From Arthrobacter sp. V1I7 (GTDB lineage: Bacteria > Actinomycetota > Actinomycetes > Actinomycetales > Micrococcaceae), in assembly GCF_030817015.1 (NCBI RefSeq), contig NZ_JAUSYS010000001.1:1116001-1180000 (forward strand): a stretch of 64,000 nt of DNA, written 5' to 3'. The translations under genes and the position numbers were made by a program. The notes beneath the pieces are model-generated. The model was given only the letters and a program-made list of their open reading frames with translations, was not told where the DNA came from and did not search any database. Shown piece after piece: positions 1 through 9,617 of the stretch (position 1 is the stretch's first letter; every line of letters begins with the position of its first letter).

Positions 1-957
1 AAGGGCGAGGACGAGGTGGCGCGGCTGGGCGCTTCGTTCAACCACATGGCGGCCAGCCTGCAGGAGCAGATCACCCAGCTCGCCACCCTCTCCCAGATGC
101 AGCAGCGTTTCGTCTCGGACGTCTCCCACGAGCTGCGTACCCCGCTCACCACCGTGCGGATGGCCGCGGAGGTGCTCTACGATGCGCGGGAGGATTTCGA
201 CCCCATCAACAAGCGTTCGGCGGAACTGCTCTACAACCAGGTGGAACGCTTCCAGTCACTGCTGGCGGACCTGCTGGAGATTTCCCGCTTCGACGCCGGG
301 GTGGCAACGCTCGACGCCGAGCCCACCGACATTGTCCAGCTCATCACCCACGTGATCGAAGGCGTGGCACCCGTCGCGGCCGAGTACGGCTCCGAGGTCA
401 CCCTCAACGCCCCCGAGGGCAGCATCATCGTGGAGATGGACGACCGCCGGATCGACCGGATCCTGCGCAACCTCATCCTGAATGCCCTGGAACACGGCGA
501 GGGCCGTCCGGTAAACGTGTCCGTGGCAGCCAACGGCACCGCCGTGGCAGTAGCCGTCCGCGACCATGGGATCGGCATGGGCGCGGCCGAGGCCGCCCGC
601 GTCTTCGACCGCTTCTGGCGCGCCGATCCGGCCCGGGCACGGACCACGGGAGGCAGCGGCCTGGGGCTTTCCATTGCCGCCGAGGACACCAAGCTCCACA
701 ACGGGTGGCTCCAGGCGTGGGGAGACAAGGGCAACGGGTCCAACTTCCGGCTGACCCTTTCGCTCCGACAGGGCGAGACCATCACCAGGTCGCCGCTCCA
801 GCTGGAACCGGCCGACGTCGGACTGCCCGGTTCCGGACCCCAGCGCACCATGTTGCTGCTGGACCCGTCGCCCGCCCCGGAGAGCAAGGCCTCCGTTCCG
901 GGAGCTGCGCCCCGCGCAGCCGGCGGCAGTGATGACGAAAGGAAGGCGGAGTCATGA
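1..957 (+). CDS. mtrB: Sensor histidine kinase MtrB, C-terminal part (5' end outside window)
   Basis: This is the cytoplasmic part of a membrane histidine kinase whose start lies before the window; the frame is open from base 1. The end of a HAMP linker comes first, then a HisKA domain with the H-box SHELRTPL (phospho-accepting His at visible residue 43), then an ATPase domain with an N-box around visible residue 161, DHGIGMG near 188 and GGSGLGLS near 218. All catalytic motifs are intact. In actinobacteria MtrB phosphorylates MtrA, which controls cell-wall and division genes. The identity rests on the ATGA overlap with lpqB, which is the conserved mtrA-mtrB-lpqB order. The last 60 or so residues are a low-complexity Pro/Ala tail. 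Confidence 0.93.
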   Translation, partial: KGEDEVARLGASFNHMAASLQEQITQLATLSQMQQRFVSDVSHELRTPLTTVRMAAEVLYDAREDFDPINKRSAELLYNQVERFQSLLADLLEISRFDAGVATLDAEPTDIVQLITHVIEGVAPVAAEYGSEVTLNAPEGSIIVEMDDRRIDRILRNLILNALEHGEGRPVNVSVAANGTAVAVAVRDHGIGMGAAEAARVFDRFWRADPARARTTGGSGLGLSIAAEDTKLHNGWLQAWGDKGNGSNFRLTLSLRQGETITRSPLQLEPADVGLPGSGPQRTMLLLDPSPAPESKASVPGAAPRAAGGSDDERKAES

Positions 958-2675
958 GGGGTTCCTCGAACAGACTCACGACGGCGTGCGCCGCCGTGCT
1001 GGCCGTCGTCCTGTTGATGCTGACGTCCTGCGCCCAGATCCCGCGCTCCGGGCCGGTCGGCAGGAGCACGGACGAGAGCGCCGGAAACCCCAATAACGCC
1101 CCCGTCTTCTTCCCGTCCGCTCCCCGCCCCGGCGCCGGACCCGAGGCCGTGATCGAGGACTTCTACCTGGCCGGCAGCGGTTATGAGGACGACTACGCCG
1201 TCGCCCGCCAGTACCTCACCCAGGCCTCCTCCGTCACCTGGAAACCGGACCAGCGGGTCCTCGTGTTCCGGTCGGCCCGGGTGGTGCCCACCGGCGTCGA
1301 GAACGTGTTCAACTACGAACTGGACGTGGCTTACTCAGTGGACGCCGACGGCGTCGCCACGCAGCTTCCTCCGGGCACCACGGAGAACATTCCCGCCACC
1401 CTGACCCAGGTCGACGGTGAATGGAGGATCGCGGAAATCCCGGATGGCACCGCCATCCCGGAGGAGACGTTCAAAGTCATCTACGGTGCCTACCCGATCT
1501 ACTTTTACGATCCCACTTTCACTTACGCAGTCCCCGATGTCCGGTGGTTCATCAGGAAGAAGACTGTCAAGTCCATGACCAGCGCCCTCCTCGGCGGACC
1601 CGCCCCCTATCTCAAGGGCGCCGTCGTCAGCGCCTTCCCCTCGGGCATCCAGCTGGCCCGGGAGTCAGTACCCGTCGTCTCCGGTGCAGCCCAGGTGGAT
1701 CTCACCGCCAAGGACCTCGTGGAAGCCTCCAGTGAGGACAGGCTGCGGATGCAGACGCAGCTGGCCTTGACATTCCGGAGCCAGCCCGACGTCATCAACG
1801 TTGAACTCCGGGCCGACCAGGACCTCGTCCGGGTCGAGGACAACGGATCCGTGCTGGCGCCGATCCGGGACAAGAACGTCCCGGCCCACCAGATTGCCGT
1901 GAGCGACAACGAGCTGGTCCGGTACGAGAACAACAGGATCTCACCGCTTCCGGATATCCAGTCCGTCGCAGCCCTCGGGCCCCGGGCCCCGGCGGAGTCT
2001 CCCGTCTCGCAATCGGCGGCATTCCTCAATGCCGACCGGACGACCCTGTACGCCATCGTGCCGGGCCAGGCCGCACGTGCCCTGACCACCCGCGCCACCT
2101 TGTCCGGGCCCTCCTTCGACCGCTATGACTGGGTGTGGACCGCCGGTCCGGGAGCCACCGGCGCAACCGAAGTCGTGGCTTACCGGCCCGTCGGAGTGGC
2201 CGAAGGGGCGGCCGTGCCGACGGTCTCGCTGGCGCCGGGCTGGCTCGCCGGCCGCACTGTCAGGGAGTTCAGGGTGTCCCGCGAGGGCGCACGGGCGCTC
2301 GTTATTTCGGAGCAGAACGGCAAGACCAAGGTCCAGGTGACGGGCATCATCCGGGCCGCCGACGGCACGCCTCGGGACCTGACCGCACCGATGACTCTCC
2401 TGACGGCCCGCGATCCGGATCAGGGAGTCTGGATCGACGACACCACGGTGGCCGTTTTGAAGGGCTCCGCGAGCGAAACGGTGATCCCCGAGCTGCTGTC
2501 CCTGACGTCCGCGCAACCGGAGCCGCTCGCGCCGTGGCCGGGGCTCACGGCTCTCAGCGCCGGCAACGGCCCGGAGGAGATCTTCGCGCAGTCCGCCGAA
2601 GGCATCTTCCAGCGGCTCGGCAACGGCTGGTCGCCCCAGCTCGAGGGTCCGGTCGATCCGGCCTTCCCCGGCTGA
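954..2675 (+). CDS. lpqB: Lipoprotein LpqB, MtrAB accessory protein
   Basis: This 573-aa secreted lipoprotein has a hydrophobic signal and the lipobox LTSC, with the lipidated Cys at residue 26. A GerMN-like region (roughly residues 200-300) precedes a C-terminal beta-propeller-like region, which is the known LpqB domain order. Its start overlaps the mtrB stop as ATGA, so translation is probably coupled. In mycobacteria LpqB interacts with MtrB and influences MtrA signalling and wall homeostasis; the same role here is inferred from synteny. No residues appear to be missing and the length is typical. Confidence 0.93.
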   Translation: MRGSSNRLTTACAAVLAVVLLMLTSCAQIPRSGPVGRSTDESAGNPNNAPVFFPSAPRPGAGPEAVIEDFYLAGSGYEDDYAVARQYLTQASSVTWKPDQRVLVFRSARVVPTGVENVFNYELDVAYSVDADGVATQLPPGTTENIPATLTQVDGEWRIAEIPDGTAIPEETFKVIYGAYPIYFYDPTFTYAVPDVRWFIRKKTVKSMTSALLGGPAPYLKGAVVSAFPSGIQLARESVPVVSGAAQVDLTAKDLVEASSEDRLRMQTQLALTFRSQPDVINVELRADQDLVRVEDNGSVLAPIRDKNVPAHQIAVSDNELVRYENNRISPLPDIQSVAALGPRAPAESPVSQSAAFLNADRTTLYAIVPGQAARALTTRATLSGPSFDRYDWVWTAGPGATGATEVVAYRPVGVAEGAAVPTVSLAPGWLAGRTVREFRVSREGARALVISEQNGKTKVQVTGIIRAADGTPRDLTAPMTLLTARDPDQGVWIDDTTVAVLKGSASETVIPELLSLTSAQPEPLAPWPGLTALSAGNGPEEIFAQSAEGIFQRLGNGWSPQLEGPVDPAFPG

Positions 2676-2681
2676 ACCGAA

Positions 2682-2710
2682 GCCGCCGGGCAGGCTGTCC
2701 ACCCGGCGGC
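2682..2710 (+). terminator. Hairpin after lpqB, possible terminator
   Basis: A perfect 9-bp stem (GCCGCCGGG at 2682-2690 with CCCGGCGGC at 2702-2710) and an 11-base loop lie just after the lpqB stop. There is no T-run after it, so it may be a weak terminator or an mRNA-stabilising hairpin. Confidence 0.4.
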
Positions 2711-2749
2711 TCCACGCAGCTGTCCTGCCCAGCTGACCGCGTGGTGCCA

Positions 2750-2796
2750 CCAACCGCGTTGTGCAACCAACCCTGTGCGACCAACCCTGTTGTGCA
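2750..2796. repeat. Three imperfect direct repeats between lpqB and comF-like gene
   Basis: Three near-copies of CCAACC(n)GTTGTGCA start at 2750, 2767 and 2781; the middle copy is two bases shorter. The last copy runs into the palindrome TGTGCACA. They lie 55-100 bases upstream of the ComF-like start. They could be operator sites or replication slippage; nothing in the sequence decides this. Confidence 0.5.
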
Positions 2797-2849
2797 CATA
2801 ACGCTGTTGCTTGCTGTCGCCGCCGGCCGGGCCGCGTCAGCCTTGAAGC

Positions 2850-3863
2850 ATGACGAGACACAGGCACAACGGCACGCAGTCCCAGCGGCATGGCCCCGAT
2901 CTGGACCTGTCCCCGCCTGCATTCCGGGCGTCGAACCATCGAGGTGACTACCCTCGCGGGCCGGCGCGTCTGGCGGACCGGACAGCGGCCGCAGCGGCGG
3001 AACTGCTTGCCCTTGCGGCTCCGGTGGGCTGCGTCTGTTGCGGGGCGGAGGATCTGGTGCTCTGTGGCACCTGCGCGCGGCAGATCCGGCTCCTGACCCG
3101 GAACCCGTTCCAGGCCGAGGCGCAGGCCCCCGCGCTGATGGACATGGACGGCTCCGTGCTACTTCCGGTAGTTGCCGCCGGCGTCTACCGCGGGGAGCTG
3201 GCGCAGGCCGTGCTGTCATTCAAGCGGTACGGCCAGGCGCGGCTCGGTCGCGTGCTGGCGCAGGCGCTCGGCCGAGCCGTAGACGCCGCGGCGGGGGAAC
3301 CGGCGGGGGTCTGGCTGGTGCCGGTGCCTACGAGCAACGGCGCCTTCCGGAAGCGGGGCTTCAGCCCGGTCCATCTGCTGCTCAAGAGGTTCAGCCGGGA
3401 CCGTACCTCCGGGGCACCGGAGCGCGACGGTCCTCGGGTCGTTGACGCGCTCCGGAAGTCAGGAGCCCTGCGGAGGGCAGGGTCGTCGCTGGCGCGGCCC
3501 CTGACGGCGCCACAGTACGGGTTCCTGGTGCGGTCCCTGTCAGGGTCCCTGGCCGGCGGGCAGAAAGGCCTGGGCCGTGGCGCGCGGTCGCAGCGGGTGC
3601 GGGAATCAATGCGGGTCCGGGGCGGCCTCCGGGCTCCGGAGCTGCGCGGGCAGCCCTGCATCATCATCGATGACGTGCTCACCACGGGTGCCACCCTTGC
3701 CGAGGCCGCCCGGGCCTTGCAGCTGGCAGGAGCATTGGTCCGGGGTGCCGTGGTCCTCGCTGCGACACGCCCGCCGGTCGCAGCCGACTTCGCAGCCGGT
3801 CACCGCGTCGTGTCTGGGAAGGCGGGTGTCAAGGAAAAAAATAAACCAAAAAAAGATGAATAA
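2850..3863 (+). CDS. ComF family phosphoribosyltransferase
   Basis: This 337-aa protein has a Cys-rich segment near residues 51-65 (CVCC and CGTC pairs, a likely zinc site) and a type I phosphoribosyltransferase fold. The PRPP-binding motif IIIDDVLTTGAT has its acidic pair at D274-D275. ComF homologues are linked to DNA uptake in competent bacteria, but in actinobacteria the gene usually sits beside hpf and secA (Rv3242c-Rv3240c order in M. tuberculosis) and its substrate is unknown. ATG 2850 is the only Met start before the Cys motif; no strong ribosome site is visible. The last 14 codons are Lys-rich and unusually AT-rich compared with the rest of the gene. Confidence 0.85.
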   Translation: MTRHRHNGTQSQRHGPDLDLSPPAFRASNHRGDYPRGPARLADRTAAAAAELLALAAPVGCVCCGAEDLVLCGTCARQIRLLTRNPFQAEAQAPALMDMDGSVLLPVVAAGVYRGELAQAVLSFKRYGQARLGRVLAQALGRAVDAAAGEPAGVWLVPVPTSNGAFRKRGFSPVHLLLKRFSRDRTSGAPERDGPRVVDALRKSGALRRAGSSLARPLTAPQYGFLVRSLSGSLAGGQKGLGRGARSQRVRESMRVRGGLRAPELRGQPCIIIDDVLTTGATLAEAARALQLAGALVRGAVVLAATRPPVAADFAAGHRVVSGKAGVKEKNKPKKDE

Positions 3864-3878
3864 CAGGGGGCTATGAAC

Positions 3879-3884
3879 TAACGT
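3879..3884 (+). promoter_or_regulatory. Candidate -10 element of hpf
   Basis: TAACGT fits the actinobacterial TANNNT -10 form and would start an hpf mRNA near 3891, with a leader of about 116 bases. No good -35 is seen. Confidence 0.3.
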
Positions 3885-3933
3885 CGGAGATGGGTACCAA
3901 GAACAGATGTACCTGTCGATAGCGGCTCGGAAA

Positions 3934-3962
3934 GGGGCTCGACTGTCAGTCAAAACAGCCCC
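3934..3962 (+). promoter_or_regulatory. Nested hairpin in the hpf leader
   Basis: GGGGCT (3934-3939) can pair with AGCCCC (3957-3962), enclosing a small dyad GACT-GTC-AGTC. It lies 45 bases before the hpf start codon. A role in translation or attenuation is only a possibility. Confidence 0.35.
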
Positions 3963-4006
3963 GGGAAGTGCCGCCGTCGTGTCACCGAAGTCATTTGGAG
4001 GGCACC

Positions 4007-4732
4007 ATGGAGTTCATGATCAGCGGACGTAATTTGACGGTCTCAGACCGCTTCCGCGAGTACGCCGACGAGAAGATCTCGAAGATTGCGTCATTGGGGG
4101 ACAAGGTCCAGAGGGTGGACGCGAAAGTTTCCAAGGAGACCAAGGCCCGCCAGACCGATGAGATGCTCACCGTCGAGCTGACAGTCCTGGGTCGAGGCCC
4201 CGTGATCCGGGCCGAAGCCAGCGCCGCAGACAAATTCGCCGCGTTCGATCTCGCCTACAACAAGCTCCTTGAACGCCTGCGCCGGGCGAAGGACCGTAAA
4301 AAGGTCCACCACGGCAGGCATACCCCCGTGGCGGTGCGCGAAGCCACGGCGTCGCTGGAGCCGGCCAGCACCAGCGCACCCCTCTACGAGGAAGCGAGCC
4401 GCCGCCAGGAGGCCCCGACGACTGAAACGGAGAAGTCGCCGTATGAGGTGGAGAACGACATTCCCGCCGGGGACTCTCCGGTGCTGATCCGTCGGAAGGT
4501 TTTCACCGCGGCGTCCCTGACCCTGGACGACGCCGTCGACAACATGGAGCTCGTGGGTCACGATTTCTATCTGTTCGTTGACAAGGAGACCAAGGCACCG
4601 TCCGTCGTCTACCGCCGCGAAGGCTGGACTTACGGGGTAATCTCCTTGGACCAGACCTGCGAGCCGGGCGCGACCCCACCGGAAGCAAAGGTCATCGCCT
4701 ACCGCTCCGAGGATGAGCCCGCCAGAGCCTAG
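4007..4732 (+). CDS. hpf: Ribosome hibernation-promoting factor, long form
   Basis: This 241-aa protein has an N-terminal HPF/RaiA ribosome-binding domain (about residues 1-105; begins MEFMISGRNLTVSD), a variable linker, and a C-terminal dimerisation domain (about 175-235, starting at the IRRKVF segment). That layout is long HPF, which dimerises 70S ribosomes into inactive 100S particles in resting cells. The start ATG 4007 has TTGGAGG about six bases upstream; a GTG at 3968 would add 13 residues unlike the family and is rejected. It sits between comF-like and secA-region genes, as in other actinobacteria. Confidence 0.93.
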   Translation: MEFMISGRNLTVSDRFREYADEKISKIASLGDKVQRVDAKVSKETKARQTDEMLTVELTVLGRGPVIRAEASAADKFAAFDLAYNKLLERLRRAKDRKKVHHGRHTPVAVREATASLEPASTSAPLYEEASRRQEAPTTETEKSPYEVENDIPAGDSPVLIRRKVFTAASLTLDDAVDNMELVGHDFYLFVDKETKAPSVVYRREGWTYGVISLDQTCEPGATPPEAKVIAYRSEDEPARA

Positions 4733-4735
4733 ACT
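4730..4735 (+). promoter_or_regulatory. Candidate -10 element of the YcaQ-like gene
   Basis: TAGACT overlaps the hpf stop codon and would give a start near 4742, 23 bases before the GTG start. No clear -35 is seen. Confidence 0.35.
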
Positions 4736-4764
4736 GGTGCCGACCATCCAGCGAAGGGACCGAC

Positions 4765-6015
4765 GTGCACGAATCGCTGAGCCTTAACCAGGCCCGGCGG
4801 ATCGCGCTGGCAGCCCAGGGATTGGATAAGGGACGGCCCGCCGGACCCGTGACCGCACGGGCGGTGGGCCGTACCTTTGCCCGCCTCCACCTGGTCCAGA
4901 TCGATTCCGTCAACGTGCTGTCCAGGAGCCACTACCTGCCGTTCTTCTCGCGGCTGGGCAACTACGACCGCGGCATTCTGGACCGCATGGCAGGCACGCA
5001 TCCGCGCCGCATGATGGAGTACTGGGCCCACGAGGCAAGCTTCATCCGCCCCGACCACTTCCAGGACCTCGTGCAGTGGCAGAGCCGGAAATGGGTGGGC
5101 GCGCACGCCATGGACCCGGAACTGAGGAGCGGAGTTGCATCGGGGGTACTGCAGGCCCTCGCAGCGGGCAAGCCCCTGACCGCGGCGGAACTCACGGCCC
5201 GCATCGGGCACGTTGAGGACCAGCAACAGGACAACTGGGGTTGGAACTGGAACGCCGTCAAGAGGGTCCTGGAGCACCTCTTCGAGGAAGGTCTGGTTTC
5301 TGCAGCTTCCCGGACCGAATCCTTTGAGCGCCGCTACACCCTGACCGCCAAGGTCCTGCCCCCGGAACAGGAGGGTGCCGGCCCCGGCGGGCCGGATCCG
5401 GCAGCCGCGATGGACCGGCTGGTCGACGCCGCAGCCCAGGCCCACGGGATCGGCACCGTGCGCTGCTTCGCGGACTATTTCCGGGTGCCGCTCAAGGCCG
5501 CCGCGGTGTCGGTGGGGAACCTCGTCGAGGCCGGTCGGATACGGCGGGTCGTGGTCACCGGCTGGGAGAAGCCCCTCTACCGGCACGTCGAGGCGAAGCT
5601 GCCGCGCGCTGCGACCGGCAGGGCGCTGGTGAGCCCGTTCGACTCTCTGGTCTTTGAACGCCGCCGGCTCGAGGCACTGTTCGGCTTTCACTACCGGATC
5701 GAGATCTACACCCCTGAGCCGAAGCGCCGCTTCGGCTACTACGTGCTGCCGTTCCTGCTCCGCGACGGGATCGTGGCCCGGGTAGACCTCAAAGCCGACC
5801 GCGCGAACGGCCTTCTCCTGGCGAGAGCCGCCCATGCCGAGCCCGGCGCTCCGGCGGACACCGCCGTCGAACTCGCCGCGGAGCTGCAGCTCATGGCAGA
5901 GTGGCTCCAACTGGACCGGGTGGTCGTTTCCCGCACGGGGGATCTGGCGCCCGCCCTCGCGGAAGCCGTCGCCGGGTCAACCACCGCTGTATCCGCTGTG
6001 AGGGAACAGGCGTAG
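4765..6015 (+). CDS. YcaQ/AlkX-like winged-helix DNA glycosylase family protein
   Basis: This 416-aa protein belongs to the HTH_42 (YcaQ/AlkZ) superfamily, whose members bind DNA through tandem winged helices and remove alkylated or cross-linked bases. Visible signs are the N-terminal LSLNQARRIALAAQG and the catalytic-type Gln-x-Asp at Q45-I-D47 (LVQIDSVN), the QxD form reported for the YcaQ/AlkX branch rather than QxQ of AlkZ. GTG 4765 follows GAAGGGA at a fair distance. It lies between hpf and secA without overlapping either. A role in interstrand-crosslink repair follows from the family and is untested here. Confidence 0.8.
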   Translation: MHESLSLNQARRIALAAQGLDKGRPAGPVTARAVGRTFARLHLVQIDSVNVLSRSHYLPFFSRLGNYDRGILDRMAGTHPRRMMEYWAHEASFIRPDHFQDLVQWQSRKWVGAHAMDPELRSGVASGVLQALAAGKPLTAAELTARIGHVEDQQQDNWGWNWNAVKRVLEHLFEEGLVSAASRTESFERRYTLTAKVLPPEQEGAGPGGPDPAAAMDRLVDAAAQAHGIGTVRCFADYFRVPLKAAAVSVGNLVEAGRIRRVVVTGWEKPLYRHVEAKLPRAATGRALVSPFDSLVFERRRLEALFGFHYRIEIYTPEPKRRFGYYVLPFLLRDGIVARVDLKADRANGLLLARAAHAEPGAPADTAVELAAELQLMAEWLQLDRVVVSRTGDLAPALAEAVAGSTTAVSAVREQA

Positions 6016-6034
6016 CGCCCGTGCGACTCTCCCG

Positions 6035-6040
6035 TAGACT
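6035..6040 (+). promoter_or_regulatory. Candidate -10 element of secA
   Basis: TAGACT matches TANNNT and predicts a transcript start near 6047, about 38 bases before the GTG start of secA. A -35 is not obvious. Confidence 0.4.
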
Positions 6041-6084
6041 AAACACGCCAGAATTCGGCAGCTTGAGACTGGGAGCATCTTCAC

Positions 6085-8823
6085 GTGGCATCACTTATTG
6101 AAAAACTTCTCCGCACAGGTGACAAAAAAACCCTGCGGCAACTGCGGAACTATGCCGACTCCATTAATGCCCTTGAAAGCTCCTTCAAGACCTTCACGGA
6201 CGCCGAACTGCGCGAAGAGACCGACAGGCTCCGGGCCCGCCACCTCGACGGCGAAACGCTGGAGGACCTCCTGCCCGAGGCGTTCGCCGCCGTCCGCGAG
6301 GCCTCCTCCCGAACCCTCGGCATGCGCCACTTCGATGTCCAGCTGATGGGCGGCGCCGCCCTCCACCTGGGCAACATCGCTGAGATGAAGACCGGTGAGG
6401 GCAAGACCCTGGTGGCCACCGCTCCGGCCTACCTCAACGCCCTCGGCGGCAAGGGCGTGCACGTCATCACGGTGAACGACTACCTCGCCGAATACCAGTC
6501 CGACCTTATGGGCCGCGTGTACCGTTTCCTGGGCCTGACCAGCGGCTGCATCCTCGCCAACCAGGACCCCGCCGTGCGCCGCGAGCAGTACGCGGCCGAC
6601 ATCACCTACGGCACCAACAACGAATTCGGCTTCGACTACCTGCGAGACAACATGGCGTGGGACAAATCCGAGCTGGTCCAGCGCGGCCACAACTATGCCA
6701 TCGTCGACGAAGTGGACTCCATCCTCATCGATGAGGCCCGCACGCCGCTCATCATCTCCGGTCCCGCCCAGGGCGACACCAACCGCTGGTACAGCGAGTT
6801 CGCCAAGGTCGTGCTGCGGCTCAAGCCCGAGACCGACTACGAGGTCGATGAAAAGAAGCGCACGGTCGGCGTCCTCGAGTCCGGCATCGAAAAGGTGGAG
6901 GACTACCTCGGCATCCACAACCTGTACGAGTCGGCCAACACCCCGCTCATCGGCTTCCTGAACAACGCCATCAAGGCCAAGGAACTCTTCAAGCGGGACA
7001 AGGACTACGTCATTCTCGACGGCGAAGTCCTGATTGTGGACGAGCATACCGGCCGCATCCTCGCGGGCCGCCGGTATAACGAGGGCATGCACCAGGCCAT
7101 CGAGGCCAAAGAAGGCGTCGAGATCAAGGCCGAGAACCAGACGCTCGCCACCGTGACGCTGCAGAACTACTTCCGCATGTACGACAAGCTCGCCGGCATG
7201 ACCGGTACGGCCGAGACCGAAGCCGCCGAGTTCATGAGCACCTACAAGCTCGGCGTTGTCGCCATCCCCACGAACCGCGACATGACCCGCATAGACCAGG
7301 CGGACCTCGTCTACAAGAACGAGGCCGTCAAGTTCGATGCCGTTGTGAAGGACATCGCCGAACGGCATGAAAAGGGCCAGCCGGTCCTGGTCGGCACCAC
7401 CAGCGTCGAGAAGAGCGAGTACCTGTCGCGGCTGCTGGCCAAGGAAGGCGTCCGGCACGAGGTCCTGAACGCCAAGAACCACGCCCGGGAAGCTGCGATC
7501 GTTGCCCAGGCGGGCCGCAAGGCAGCCGTCACCGTGGCCACGAACATGGCCGGCCGCGGTACCGACATCATGCTCGGCGGCAACGCCGAATTCACCGCCG
7601 TCGCGGAACTCGCGAAGCGCGGCCTGGACCCGGAGGAAAACTCCGAAGACTACGAAGCAGCCTGGCCCGAAGCTTTCGAGGCCGCGAAGCAGGCTGTCAA
7701 GGACGAGCATGAGGAAGTCCTCAACCTCGGCGGCCTGTACGTCCTCGGCACCGAACGGCACGAGTCCCGCCGCATCGACAACCAGCTGCGGGGCCGCTCC
7801 GGCCGCCAGGGGGACCCGGGCGAATCACGGTTCTACCTGTCGCTGACCGATGACCTGATGCGCCTGTTCAACTCCGGCGCGGCCGAGCGCCTGATGAACA
7901 GCTCCGTGCCCGACGACGTCGCGCTGGAATCCAAGCTGGTCTCCCGCGCCATCGCCTCCGCCCAGGGCCAGGTGGAGGGCCGTAACGCCGAACAGCGCAA
8001 GAACGTCCTGAAGTACGACGACGTCCTGAACCGCCAGCGCGAAGCCATCTACGGCGACCGTCGCCGGATCCTTGAGGGCGACGACCTCCACGAGAAGGTC
8101 CAGTTCTTCCTCGAGGACACCATTACGGCCTTCATCGATGAGGCGACCGCCGAAGGAACGGGCGACGACTGGGACTTCAATCTGCTGTGGTCGAACCTGA
8201 AGACCCTGTACCCGGTGAGTGTGACTCCGCGGGATCTGATCGACGAGGCCGGCGGCAAGTCGCGCATCACGGTGGACTTCCTCAAGGACGAGATCCTCTC
8301 CGACGCCCGCCTGGTCTATCAGGCGCGGGAAGCGGCGATTGGCGCCGAGAGCATGCGCGAGCTCGAGCGCCGCGTGGTCCTGTCCGTGATCGGACGCAAG
8401 TGGCAGGAACACCTCTATGAGATGGACTACCTGAAGGAAGGCATCGGCCTGCGCGCGATGGCCCAACGCGATCCCCTGGTCGAGTACCAGCGCGAGGGCT
8501 TTATCATGTTCCAGTCCATGATGGAGGCCATCCGCGAGGAGAGTGTGGGCTTCCTGTTCAATCTGGACGTCGAGGTGACTCCGGCAGAAGATGTCGTCGT
8601 GGCGGACGCCGTCGGCCAGCACACGGAGCACCACGAGCCGCAGATCCGCGCTGCCGGACTGCAAGCCCCGGAGAAACCCGCGCAGCTGCAGTACACCGCC
8701 CCCGGCGAGGACGGCGCTGCCCAAACCCGGGTCGAGGCCAAGACCTCGGGCCGCTCCGGCAACCCCGCCAAGGCCGCGGTGCAGGATGCCCCGCGCCGCA
8801 CGAACAAAAAGAAGCGGCGCTAA
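6085..8823 (+). CDS. secA: Preprotein translocase ATPase SecA
   Basis: SecA is the motor that uses ATP to push unfolded preproteins through SecYEG. This 912-aa protein shows Walker A GEGKT (104-108) and the DEAD-type box DEVD (208-211), a preprotein-binding region (about 220-370), a second helicase domain with [10 protein letters not shown] (about 572-581), and helical scaffold and wing regions. The C-terminus is a basic tail (KKKRR) with no CxC-type zinc finger, so SecB-style binding is not expected. The GTG start at 6085 has GGGAG nine bases upstream. Length and context (after comF and hpf) match the essential SecA1. Confidence 0.98.
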   Translation: MASLIEKLLRTGDKKTLRQLRNYADSINALESSFKTFTDAELREETDRLRARHLDGETLEDLLPEAFAAVREASSRTLGMRHFDVQLMGGAALHLGNIAEMKTGEGKTLVATAPAYLNALGGKGVHVITVNDYLAEYQSDLMGRVYRFLGLTSGCILANQDPAVRREQYAADITYGTNNEFGFDYLRDNMAWDKSELVQRGHNYAIVDEVDSILIDEARTPLIISGPAQGDTNRWYSEFAKVVLRLKPETDYEVDEKKRTVGVLESGIEKVEDYLGIHNLYESANTPLIGFLNNAIKAKELFKRDKDYVILDGEVLIVDEHTGRILAGRRYNEGMHQAIEAKEGVEIKAENQTLATVTLQNYFRMYDKLAGMTGTAETEAAEFMSTYKLGVVAIPTNRDMTRIDQADLVYKNEAVKFDAVVKDIAERHEKGQPVLVGTTSVEKSEYLSRLLAKEGVRHEVLNAKNHAREAAIVAQAGRKAAVTVATNMAGRGTDIMLGGNAEFTAVAELAKRGLDPEENSEDYEAAWPEAFEAAKQAVKDEHEEVLNLGGLYVLGTERHESRRIDNQLRGRSGRQGDPGESRFYLSLTDDLMRLFNSGAAERLMNSSVPDDVALESKLVSRAIASAQGQVEGRNAEQRKNVLKYDDVLNRQREAIYGDRRRILEGDDLHEKVQFFLEDTITAFIDEATAEGTGDDWDFNLLWSNLKTLYPVSVTPRDLIDEAGGKSRITVDFLKDEILSDARLVYQAREAAIGAESMRELERRVVLSVIGRKWQEHLYEMDYLKEGIGLRAMAQRDPLVEYQREGFIMFQSMMEAIREESVGFLFNLDVEVTPAEDVVVADAVGQHTEHHEPQIRAAGLQAPEKPAQLQYTAPGEDGAAQTRVEAKTSGRSGNPAKAAVQDAPRRTNKKKRR

Positions 8824-8856
8824 GCCCGCCGCCTACGGGCAGCCCGCAGCCATGAG

Positions 8857-8900
8857 AGAGGACCGGAACGGTTGTTCCGGTCCTCTTTCATTTCTCTTTT
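8857..8900 (+). terminator. Intrinsic terminator after secA
   Basis: A perfect 13-bp stem (8857-8869 with 8874-8886; AGAGGACCGGAAC arm) with loop GGTT is followed by a T-rich tract (TTCATTTCTCTTTTT). This is a strong rho-independent terminator. Confidence 0.9.
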
Positions 8901-8998
8901 TCCTCCTTTCCTGTACCCCCGCAGCTCTGTCCGGCTTGGACCACAGTCCTCCGGCAACCCTCGACGTGAATGGGCCCGGCCGCCATCCGACGGCCGGA

Positions 8999-9514
8999 TC
9001 AGCCTATTTCCAGCACCGTCACGCGCCAGAGGAGCTGGCTCCGTTCCAGCCGGAGCGCCACGGCCCGGACCCGCAGCTCATCGACCACCACGGCACTTGC
9101 CTCATATACGTCTTCTGACACCTTGCAGGCCCTGACCGAGCGCACCGACGGGTTCCGGTGCAGCCGTCCCGCCGTTGGCGAGTTCCCGGACGCCAGCCGC
9201 CGTGTCAGGGCCGCCCGATGCTGCAGGGCGGCGAGGCAGCGCTCGTCGAGCCGGCGGGCAAGTTGCTGGGCCGGTCGGGTGCCGGCCAGGACCTCGATCG
9301 CGGCCTGGACCGTGCCGCGGCAGATCGTGCAGATTTCCCGGCCCTCGTCCACGAGTTGCAGCGGCATACGGCGTGGCGTCCCTGCGGGGGGCGACGTGTG
9401 ATCGCGGGCAGTGGCCGGTGCGGCGCTGGCGTCCACCACCCGGAGGGGCGTTCGGGGCGGTGCTGGAGGTGCTGGAGGTGCTGCAAGGGCGCGACCCCCG
9501 GTATGTGCGGACAT
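8999..9514 (-). CDS. Rv3235 family protein (unknown function)
   Basis: This 171-aa protein begins with a Pro/Ala-rich disordered stretch (residues 1-50). A compact C-terminal region follows, with the segment EICTICRGTVQAAIEVLAGTRP and a final beta-rich part ending ERSQLLWRVTVLEIG. The make-up and the place just beyond secA match the actinobacterial Rv3235 family. No enzymatic motif is visible. The ATG has AAAGGA about six bases upstream. It lies about 100 bases downstream of the LysM gene on the same strand and may be cotranscribed with it. Confidence 0.65.
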   Translation of the reverse strand: MSAHTGGRALAAPPAPPAPPRTPLRVVDASAAPATARDHTSPPAGTPRRMPLQLVDEGREICTICRGTVQAAIEVLAGTRPAQQLARRLDERCLAALQHRAALTRRLASGNSPTAGRLHRNPSVRSVRACKVSEDVYEASAVVVDELRVRAVALRLERSQLLWRVTVLEIG

Positions 9515-9617
9515 GGTGGTTCCTTTGCTGTTGGCTGTTGCTTGATTTCTGCTGACCTGCGGCGCTGCTGAGTTGTGCTGCTGCGGTGCTGCGGTGTCCG
9601 GTTCCTGGCCTCGGCCG

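Noticed and set aside
3903..3916. ACAG-N6-CTGT dyad near hpf as an SOS box
   Set aside because: It does not match the actinobacterial LexA box GAAC-N4-GTTC.
6091..7761. A 556-codon minus-strand frame opposite secA
   Set aside because: It is the antisense shadow of a fully conserved SecA.
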